Source: Luteimonas sp. RC10 (lineage in GTDB: Bacteria > Pseudomonadota > Gammaproteobacteria > Xanthomonadales > Xanthomonadaceae). From it: DNA of 64,000 bases. The notes below the pieces were generated by a model that was not told the origin of the DNA, did no database searches, and saw only the letters and a program-made list of their open reading frames with translations. The position numbers were made by a program, and so were the translations under genes. Below, piece after piece: positions 57,907 to 64,000 of the stretch (the first letter of the stretch is position 1; every line of letters starts with the position of its first letter). The stretch covers positions 372,001 through 436,000 of the forward strand of contig NZ_JACHYJ010000002.1 of the NCBI RefSeq assembly GCF_014192745.1. The letters are read 5' to 3'.

Positions 57907-60900
57907 GGCGTGCCGGCCTCCGCCCCATCACGCTCGGCCGCCGCGCCCAGGCGCGCGCGACGACCGCGCTCGGCGTAGAACGCATCGGACTTGCGATCCA
58001 GCAGGTCGTAGACCACCGGAATCACCAGCAGCGTGAGCACGGTCGACACCGCAAGGCCACCCATGACGGTGATCGCCATCGGTGAGCGCACCTCCGCGCC
58101 CTCGCCCAGCGCCAGCGCCAGCGGCAGAAAGCCGAACAGCGTCGCCAGCGTGGTCATGACGATCGGACGCAGACGCGAGCGCGCGCCCTCGACCAGTGCC
58201 TCGCGCTTGGCCATGCCGGCCTCGCGCAGCTGGTTGACCTTGTCGATCAGGATGATCGCGTTCTTGACCACCAGGCCCACCATCAGGATCAAACCGATGA
58301 AGGCGACGACCGAGATCGTGTTGCCGGTCAGCAGCAGCGCCCCGATCGCACCGACCATCGCCAGCGGGATCGTGAACAGGATCACGAACGGATGCAGCAG
58401 CGACTCGAACTGCGAGGCCATCACCAGGTAGACCAGGAAGATCGCCAGCGCGAACGCCATCAGCAGCGAGCGCATCGACTCGGCCAGCTCTTCGCCCTGG
58501 CCACCGATGTGCAACCCGATCTCGGGGCCGAGCGGATTCTGGGCGACCATCTGCCGCACCTCGGCCATCGCCGCGCCCAGATCGATGTCGCGCAGGTTCG
58601 CCGACACCACCGCCACGCGCACTTGGTCGGCGCGATGGATCTCGCTCGGGCCGATGGTCGCGATCACGTCGGCGACCGAATCCAGCCGCACCGCAGCGCC
58701 ACTGCCCGGGTTGACGATCAGGTTGCGGATGCGCTCCACCGAATCGCGCTCGTGCTCCTGCGCACGCACCAGCACGTCGATCTTGCGGTCGCGAAAGTTG
58801 TAGCGTGTGGCCACTTCGCCGCGCACCGCACGTACCACCGCATCGGCGATCTGCCGCGTGGTCAGGCCGAACGCACCCGCACGCTCCTGGTCGAAGACGA
58901 TCTGGATCTCGGGAAAGCCCTGTTCCACCGTGCTCTTGACGTCGGCGTAGTGCGGATTGGCCCGCAACAGTTCGGCCATGCGCTGCCCGGCCTTCGCCAG
59001 CCCCTCGAGATCCTGGCCGCGCAGCTCGATCTCCAGCGGCGTGGAGAAGCTGAAGATCTGCGGCCGCGAGAAGTCGACCGCGACCCCGGGATACCGGCGC
59101 ATGGTCTCGCGCAGACGGTCGGTCTGCTGCGCCTCGAACTCACGGCTGCCACCACCGCTCATGACGATGCTCAGCCGACCGATGTTCTCGCCGCTCTCGG
59201 TGGGATTCGCGTCCAGCCGGGTGCCGCTGCCGCTCACGCCGAACAGCAAGGCCACGCCGTCATCGTCGCGATGCGCCTGCTGCACCTCGCGCATGATGCG
59301 GTCGGTCTCGCGCAACGGCGTGCCGGGTGGCAGCTTGGCGGTCATCTCGAACCGGTCCTGTGCCAGCTGCGGAATCAGGTCGGTACCCAGCAGTGGCACG
59401 GCGAACATGCTGACCACAAACACCGCAGTCGCGGTCCCCAGCACCAGCCACGGACGCGCCAGCGCCGCCGGCAGGATGCGCATATAGCCGCGCTCGGCGC
59501 GCTCGTAGGGCGCCATCGCCATATCACTGGCGCGTCCCATCACGCGGCCGACCACGTGCGAGACGCCGCGCCACAGACGGATGAGCAGCCAGGCCAGGCC
59601 GAACAGCACGCCGCGGATGCCGGCACCGATGCCACGGCCGGTGGCTGCGAACGGTTTCTGCCAGCGGCGCTCCGGGCGCCACTGCGGATGCGGCGCTTCT
59701 TCCGGGAACGCCAGCGGCGGCCGGCCCTTGAGCGAGGCCAGCATCGGGATCAGCGTCATCGCCACCAGCAGCGACACGCCGACCGCGATCGCGATCGTCA
59801 GCGCCTGGTCGCGGAACAACTGGCCGGCAATACCCTCGACGAACACCAGCGGCAGGAACACCGCGATGATCGTCAGCGTCGAGGCTATCACCGCCATGCC
59901 CACTTCCCGCGTGCCGGTGATCGCGGCCTCCAGCACGCCCAGCCCGCGTTCGCGCGCCTTGGCGATCGACTCGAGCACAACGATCGAATCGTCGACCACC
60001 AGGCCGGTCGCAAGCGCCAGGCCGCCGAGCGACATCACGTTCAAGCTCAGCCCCAGCTGGCCCATGAAGAAGAACGTGGTGATGATCGAGACCGGCAGCG
60101 ACAGGCTCACCACCAGCGTGCTCCAGCCGTTGCGCAGGAACAGGAAGATGATCAGCACCGCCAGGGTGCCGCCGATCAGCGCATCGGTGCGCACGTCGTT
60201 GATCGCCGCCCGCACGAACTTGGACTGGTCGTCGACGACGGTCAGCGTCATGCCGGTCGGCAGATCCTTGCGGATCACCTCCAGCCTCGCCTGGATCGCA
60301 TCGGCGGTCGACACGGTATTCGCATCGCCCTCCTTGTAGATCGCCAGCTCCACCGCCTCGTCGCCGCCGAGCCGGATGATGCTCTCGCGCTCCTTGAAGC
60401 CCTGGCGCACGGTGGCGATGTCGCGCAGGCGGATCGCACGCCCCCCCGCGATCGTCGCGCCGTCCGCGCCCGAGGCGTTCTGCACCGACGCCGCCGCCGC
60501 GAGCACCGCCTGCGAGCCGCTCGCCGCCGCGATCGCGGCCATCTGCTGCGCCGCACTGGCCGCGGCGTTGTCGCCACCCGACTGCGTGGCCACCAGCATC
60601 TCGCCGATCTGCTCGACGCTCGCGAACTGGTTGACCGTGCGCACCAGGTAGCGCTGGGTGCCCTGGTCGAGACGACCACCCGACAGGTTGATGTTCTCCT
60701 GCTGCAGGCGCTGGATCACGTTCTCGATCGGCAGGCCGATGCGCGCCATCTGCTGCAGGTCCAGCTCCACCTGCACTTCGTCCTCGAAGCCGCCGCCGAC
60801 CTTGACCGCGGCCACGCCGCCCACCGGCTCGAGCTTCTTCTTCAGATCGTCGTCGGCGTAGCGACGCATGCGGGTCAGCTCGTCGACCGCATCGCCCTTG

Positions 60901-61409
60901 TCGCCCGCGGTCAGTGCGAGGCGCAGGATCGGCTCGGTGGACGGGTTGAAGCGCAGCAGCACCGGCGGCTTGACCTCGAGCGGCAACTGCAGGGTTTCGA
61001 GCTTGTCGCGCACCTCCAGGCTCGCCTGGTCCATGTCGGTACCCCAGGCGAACTCCAGCACCACATCGCTCTGACCGGTCCGCGAGATCGAGCGCAGCTT
61101 GCGCACGCCCTTGACCACGCCCAGCGCCTCCTCGACCGGCTCGCTGACCAGCGTCTCGATCTCCGACGGCGCCGCGCCGGTGTATTCGGTGCGCACGGTC
61201 AGCGTGGGATAGCTGAGATCGGGCAGCAGGTTGACCTTGAGGTTGGTCAGCGCGATCAGGCCGAACAGCATCATGCTGATCGCGACCATCCACACGGTCA
61301 CGCGGCGGCGCGTGGAGAACTCGACCAGATCGAAGCGCCTGGGCGCAGTGGCGTGCGGGTCCGCGGCCGGGCCGTCGCCGGCGGGGCCCTCGTGGGAGGC
61401 GCCGGCCAT
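57903..61409 (-). CDS. RND efflux permease (first of pair), enlarged
   Basis: The 1,168-residue permease has the HAE1 layout: VTVWMVAISMMLFGLIAL (TM1), LGGLALATGLVVDDSIVVLE (TM4 with proton-relay Asp pair) and MVGLVVKNAIILIDK (TM10 region). It is about 130 residues longer than AcrB. Two insertions explain this: an Ala-rich stretch in the first periplasmic loop (about 275-325) and a basic, hydrophobic segment in the loop between helices 6 and 7 (about 573-636, LFGLAWLLIRLWRG). The ATG overlaps the adaptor stop by one base. Substrates cannot be predicted. Confidence 0.92.
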   Translation of the reverse strand: MAGASHEGPAGDGPAADPHATAPRRFDLVEFSTRRRVTVWMVAISMMLFGLIALTNLKVNLLPDLSYPTLTVRTEYTGAAPSEIETLVSEPVEEALGVVKGVRKLRSISRTGQSDVVLEFAWGTDMDQASLEVRDKLETLQLPLEVKPPVLLRFNPSTEPILRLALTAGDKGDAVDELTRMRRYADDDLKKKLEPVGGVAAVKVGGGFEDEVQVELDLQQMARIGLPIENVIQRLQQENINLSGGRLDQGTQRYLVRTVNQFASVEQIGEMLVATQSGGDNAAASAAQQMAAIAAASGSQAVLAAAASVQNASGADGATIAGGRAIRLRDIATVRQGFKERESIIRLGGDEAVELAIYKEGDANTVSTADAIQARLEVIRKDLPTGMTLTVVDDQSKFVRAAINDVRTDALIGGTLAVLIIFLFLRNGWSTLVVSLSLPVSIITTFFFMGQLGLSLNVMSLGGLALATGLVVDDSIVVLESIAKARERGLGVLEAAITGTREVGMAVIASTLTIIAVFLPLVFVEGIAGQLFRDQALTIAIAVGVSLLVAMTLIPMLASLKGRPPLAFPEEAPHPQWRPERRWQKPFAATGRGIGAGIRGVLFGLAWLLIRLWRGVSHVVGRVMGRASDMAMAPYERAERGYMRILPAALARPWLVLGTATAVFVVSMFAVPLLGTDLIPQLAQDRFEMTAKLPPGTPLRETDRIMREVQQAHRDDDGVALLFGVSGSGTRLDANPTESGENIGRLSIVMSGGGSREFEAQQTDRLRETMRRYPGVAVDFSRPQIFSFSTPLEIELRGQDLEGLAKAGQRMAELLRANPHYADVKSTVEQGFPEIQIVFDQERAGAFGLTTRQIADAVVRAVRGEVATRYNFRDRKIDVLVRAQEHERDSVERIRNLIVNPGSGAAVRLDSVADVIATIGPSEIHRADQVRVAVVSANLRDIDLGAAMAEVRQMVAQNPLGPEIGLHIGGQGEELAESMRSLLMAFALAIFLVYLVMASQFESLLHPFVILFTIPLAMVGAIGALLLTGNTISVVAFIGLILMVGLVVKNAIILIDKVNQLREAGMAKREALVEGARSRLRPIVMTTLATLFGFLPLALALGEGAEVRSPMAITVMGGLAVSTVLTLLVIPVVYDLLDRKSDAFYAERGRRARLGAAAERDGAEAGTP

Positions 61410-62533
61410 TACTGCGCGTCGCTCTTGGCGTCGGTGGCGGGCTTGGCAGCTGCGACGGGGGCCGCGCCGATCACCTGCACCGGGCTGCCCTCGCGCAGCG
61501 CGACCTTGCCCGCGGTCACCACCTGCATGCCGTCCGCAAGGCCGTCACGAACTTCGATCAGATCGCCGTCGACATAGCCCAGCGTCACCGGCACGCGCAC
61601 CGCCTTGCCGTCACGCACGGTGAACACTGCGGCCTGGTCGCCGTCGTCGAGCAGCGCGGCGCGCGGGATCACCAGCGCGTCGGCGCGCTGGTCGTAGTCG
61701 ATGTGGATGCGCCCGAACATGCCCGCGCGCAGCGCATCGGTGCCAGCGAAAGCGGTCACCACGCGGAACGTGCCGCTGCGCGATTCGACCACCGGGGCGA
61801 CGCGCTCGACGACGCCCTCGAACGATTCGCCCGGCAGTGCATCGACCTGCAACCGGACCGGCTGGCCACGCTTGAGCACGCGCAACTCGCGCTCCGGGAC
61901 ATTGAGCGTCGCCTCGATGCGCGCGTTGTCGACGATGCTGAAGATCGGCGTGTTGATCTGCACGAAGTTGCCGGTACGGATCATGCGCTGGGAGATCACC
62001 CCGGCGATCGGTGCGGTGACCGTCGTATAGGACAGTTCCAGTTGCGCCATCTCGTACTGCGCGCGCGCGGTGTCGAGATCGAACTTGATCTGGTCCAGGT
62101 CGTTGGCGCTGATCATCTGCTGGCCGACGAGTTGCTGGGCGCGGCGGTAGCTGTTCTCCAGCTTGCCCATCGTCGCCCGGCTCTGCAGCACCGCCAGGCG
62201 CGCACGGTCGGGGTCGAGTCGCACCAGCGGCTGGCCGGCACGGACCGCATCGCCCTCCTCGGCCAGCACCTCCAGCGCGATGCCCGAGGTCTTGGCGACC
62301 ACATCCGCGCCACGGGGCACCTCCAGCGACGCGGTGCCCACGTAGCTCGCCGCCACGCTGCGCCGCGCCACGGTGTCGGTCTCCACCGGCACCGGCGCCT
62401 GCGCCGCCTCGCCGGGCTTGGCCTGGGCATCGCCCCCGCCCCCCTTGCAAGCGCTCAAGCCAAGGGCGGCCGCCAGCAACAGGCCACCAGTGAGGATGCG
62501 TCCCGTGGACGCGCGGACGAGCAGTGTCGACAT
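61409..62533 (-). CDS. RND periplasmic adaptor lipoprotein
   Basis: The 374-residue membrane-fusion protein has a lipoprotein signal with lipobox LSAC (about residue 29), a lipoyl/biotinyl-like domain (about 60-90 and 165-200, SGIALEVLAEEGDAVRAGQPLVRL, here shown in part), a coiled-coil hairpin (about 95-150), and a beta-barrel domain (about 200-290, GGIHIDYDQ-like). It bridges the permeases to an outer-membrane channel. I start at ATG 62533 because the family signal begins there. It is the first gene of the minus-strand operon adaptor-permease-permease. Confidence 0.92.
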   Translation of the reverse strand: MSTLLVRASTGRILTGGLLLAAALGLSACKGGGGDAQAKPGEAAQAPVPVETDTVARRSVAASYVGTASLEVPRGADVVAKTSGIALEVLAEEGDAVRAGQPLVRLDPDRARLAVLQSRATMGKLENSYRRAQQLVGQQMISANDLDQIKFDLDTARAQYEMAQLELSYTTVTAPIAGVISQRMIRTGNFVQINTPIFSIVDNARIEATLNVPERELRVLKRGQPVRLQVDALPGESFEGVVERVAPVVESRSGTFRVVTAFAGTDALRAGMFGRIHIDYDQRADALVIPRAALLDDGDQAAVFTVRDGKAVRVPVTLGYVDGDLIEVRDGLADGMQVVTAGKVALREGSPVQVIGAAPVAAAKPATDAKSDAQ

Positions 62534-62647
62534 TGGAATGGAATGACCCCTACGGTGTGGTAGCAATGTAGTTCACCCGAACATACGGGTTCCATCCGCC
62601 ATTGGTCATGGTGACCTCCGGCGTCAGGCATGGTCCACGCGGAGTCG

Positions 62648-62677
62648 TTGGGTTTGCACAACACCCATGGCTATACT
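62648..62677 (+). promoter_or_regulatory. Promoter upstream of the cytochrome genes
   Basis: TTGGGT (62648-62653) and TATACT (62672-62677) are 18 bp apart, in the 237-nt gap divergent from the RND adaptor. Transcription would start near 62684, leaving about 87 nt before the ATG. Confidence 0.55.
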
Positions 62678-62770
62678 GGACTGGTTGCCCGCGGTTCAGC
62701 GACCGCCCGCGGGTCACGTCCGACGCTCCCCCGACAGCCGTTCCAGCCACTCAGGATTGCGGATACCAAG

Positions 62771-63136
62771 ATGACGCGACCGCTGCTGCTCGCCTCCTGC
62801 CTCACCCTCGCCGCGATGGCGTCCCCCTCCGCCCCTGCGCAGACCGCCGCCGCCCCTGCCACCGCGTCCAATGCGCCGCTGGTGGGCGATGCCGGCAACG
62901 GCCGGACCCTGACCTACACCTGTCAGGGCTGCCACGGCGTCGAGGGCTACCGCAACGTGTATCCGCACTACCACGTGCCCCGGATCGGCGGTCAATCCTC
63001 CCAGTACCTGGTCAATGCGCTCAACGAGTACAAGCGCGGCACCCGCCGGCATCCGACGATGCAGGCGCAGGCGCAGAGCTTCTCGGACCAGGACATCGCC
63101 GACATCGCCGCGTTTCTTTCGGAGCTGACCCAGTGA
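62771..63136 (+). CDS. Class I c-type cytochrome (c4/c5-like), first of two
   Basis: The 121-residue protein has a signal peptide (MTRPLLLASCLTLAAMASPSAPA) and one haem site CQGCH at residues 51-55. The likely axial Met is in RHPTMQAQ (about residue 97), followed by FSDQDIADIAAFLSEL. It is a periplasmic electron carrier or part of a terminal-oxidase chain. The frame is open upstream to 62630 but the signal peptide sets the start. The next cytochrome starts a few bases after or overlapping its stop. Confidence 0.9.
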   Translation: MTRPLLLASCLTLAAMASPSAPAQTAAAPATASNAPLVGDAGNGRTLTYTCQGCHGVEGYRNVYPHYHVPRIGGQSSQYLVNALNEYKRGTRRHPTMQAQAQSFSDQDIADIAAFLSELTQ

Positions 63137-63141
63137 GCGGC

Positions 63142-63570
63142 ATGAACCGGACCCTCTTTGTGTTGATCCCCGCCATGACCTGCCTGGCGCTGGCCGCCTG
63201 CAGCGGCCCCGCTGCCGATGACCAGGCGCATGCCAGCGGCGGCACGTCTTCGGCCGGCCTGCCCAATGGCTCTGTGCAGGCAGGCGAGCGCGCCGCCAAC
63301 GTCAAGAGCGCCGCCACCGGCCAGACCTGCATCGATTGCCACGGCGCCGGCGGCAATGCGCCGCTCGACCCGACCTATCCGAAGATCGGTGGGCAGTACC
63401 GCGACTACATCGCCCATGCACTCCAGGCCTACCGCGACGGGACACGCGAGCACGCACTGATGTCGCAGCAGGCCACGGGCCTGAGCGATCAGCAGATTGC
63501 AGACCTCGCCGCCTACTTCGCCGACCAGCCCAGCCAGCTGCGCGATCTGCGCGGCGTGCACGACCGCTAA
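63142..63570 (+). CDS. Class I c-type cytochrome, probable lipoprotein, second of two
   Basis: The 142-residue protein begins MNRTLFVLIPAMTCLALAACS with a lipobox at about 17-20 (LAAC), so it is likely membrane-anchored by lipid. One haem site CIDCH lies at residues 63-67, and the axial Met is likely in EHALMSQQ (about 113). The YPKIGGQYRDYIAHALQAYRDG segment resembles the first cytochrome's PRIGGQSSQYLVNALNEYKRG part. A GTG at 63133 overlaps the previous stop and would add three residues. The pair probably works in one electron path. Confidence 0.9.
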   Translation: MNRTLFVLIPAMTCLALAACSGPAADDQAHASGGTSSAGLPNGSVQAGERAANVKSAATGQTCIDCHGAGGNAPLDPTYPKIGGQYRDYIAHALQAYRDGTREHALMSQQATGLSDQQIADLAAYFADQPSQLRDLRGVHDR

Positions 63571-63616
63571 CCGTCGTTGCCGTCGCGCAAGTCCGGGTGC
63601 GTTCTCTCAACGCAGG

Positions 63617-63709
63617 ATGGGGCCCCGTGCGCGGATCAACACGTTGATCCGCTCTGCATCTGCGCTGCTATTGGGTCTAGTCGGCTGCGGGTTTCAGCCT
63701 TTGGCCTGA
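63617..63709 (+). CDS. Possible 30-residue lipoprotein, doubtful
   Basis: An ATG at 63617 opens a 30-residue frame with a basic start, a hydrophobic stretch (SALLLGLVGCGFQPLA) and a lipobox-like LVGC. It resembles tiny lipoproteins, but there is no clear Shine-Dalgarno and the perfect 10-bp hairpin at 63631-63652 lies inside it. It could equally be the noncoding tail after the cytochrome genes. Confidence 0.2.
   Translation: MGPRARINTLIRSASALLLGLVGCGFQPLA
63631..63652. terminator. Hairpin downstream of the cytochrome genes
   Basis: GCGGATCAAC (63631-63640) pairs perfectly with GTTGATCCGC (63643-63652) around two bases, 61 nt after the second cytochrome stop. No T-run follows. It may end the cytochrome transcript. 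A second, 8-bp stem (63758-63765 with 63778-63785) lies further right, just past the stop of the minus-strand gene at the window edge. Confidence 0.45.
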
Positions 63710-63821
63710 CCTGCGCGCCGTAGAGCGAGCCCAGCATTACTGCGCGATGGGTCGAAGCGCAGCCCTCGCCCGAGGTTGGGCTGCGTGTTCGGTCATCGAA
63801 AAAGCTCGGCGTCCCGCGGCC

Positions 63822-64000
63822 TCACTTGCGCAGGCTGTCGCGGTCTTCCTGCAACTCCGGCTTCCACGGCACGTCCGGCGGCGGACGGCCGTCGGTCTCG
63901 ACGTCCTGCATGTTCGGATCGGTGATCCCGCAGCCGCCGCCGAACGCCAGCAACGCAACACTGCACTGGATGGTCTTGCTGGTGCCGGGAATCGGGATCA
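63822..64000 (-). CDS. Partial gene at the right edge, C-terminal 58 residues only
   Basis: On the minus strand a frame enters from the edge and stops with TGA at 63822-63824. The visible residues are about 58, starting IPIPGTSKTIQC and ending DVPWKPELQEDRDSLRK. The segment has a short hydrophobic stretch with two cysteines (SVALLAFGGGCG), then a Pro/Asp-rich tail. I do not recognise a named family, and the N-terminus lies outside the window. The frame's clean amino-acid character makes it a likely real gene end. Confidence 0.62.
   Translation of the reverse strand, partial: IPIPGTSKTIQCSVALLAFGGGCGITDPNMQDVETDGRPPPDVPWKPELQEDRDSLRK

Noticed and set aside
58392-61577. A 1,061-residue plus-strand frame opposite the first RND permease
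   Set aside because: It has no domain and strong His/Arg/Gln bias; the minus-strand permease explains the coding signal.

Overview
This 64 kb window is GC-rich chromosomal DNA (about 70% G+C by eye) from a gammaproteobacterium, most likely Xanthomonadaceae/Lysobacteraceae (Lysobacter, Luteimonas or Stenotrophomonas-like). The basis is protein character (long BepA-type protease, zinc-independent bL36, DUF6624 protein), G/C-biased third codon positions, and the gene order map-glnD-dapD-yffB-dapE near rpsB-tsf. There are no tRNA or rRNA genes, CRISPR arrays, insertion sequences or phage genes. The proteins are densely packed and mostly housekeeping. The window cuts a glutaredoxin gene at the left edge and an unidentified gene at the right edge.

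Layout. (1) 1-9.9 kb: glutaredoxin (partial), a BepA-like periplasmic protease, then the phosphate block phoB-phoR-ppk1-ppx and a GT4 glycosyltransferase plus PAP2 phosphatase. Two matching Pho-box-like repeat arrays lie before phoB and before the glycosyltransferase. (2) 10-13.6 kb: creB-creC-creD on the minus strand, with a CreB tag before creD. (3) 13.6-19.5 kb: rlmJ, a GNAT enzyme, mfd and an HD-GYP protein. (4) 19.5-30.1 kb, minus strand: map, glnD, dapD, yffB, dapE, a Nudix hydrolase, mprF and acvB/virJ. (5) 30.4-35.7 kb: a five-gene Csu-type archaic chaperone-usher pilus cluster lying between map and rpsB. (6) 36-37.9 kb: rpsB and tsf with a strong terminator. (7) 38.0-40.6 kb: a probable small RiPP (graspetide-like) locus, made of an ATP-grasp ligase, a divergent 64-residue precursor with a Gly-Gly leader end, and an exported DUF6624 protein. 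(8) 40.6-48.8 kb, minus strand: cmk, rpsA, ihfB, lapB, a WecA-like transferase, a WbpM/CapD-like dehydratase and galU. (9) 48.9-54.7 kb: bL36B, a small exported protein, agmatine deiminase, a serine hydrolase, N-carbamoylputrescine amidase, a GNAT enzyme and a TraB protein. (10) 54.8-62.5 kb, minus strand: one adaptor and two RND permeases. (11) 62.7-64 kb: two c-type cytochromes and a partial gene.

How the genes work together. Phosphate sensing (PhoBR) appears to share a transcript with polyphosphate making and breaking (Ppk1, Ppx), and probably also controls a glycolipid/lipid-phosphatase pair. MprF and AcvB form a make-and-remove pair for aminoacyl-phosphatidylglycerol. LapB, the lipid-linked sugar transferase, the dehydratase and GalU link LPS control with surface polysaccharide synthesis. 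AguA and AguB convert agmatine to putrescine. The least explained part is the ATP-grasp/precursor/DUF6624 locus, which I consider the best candidate for an undescribed system.
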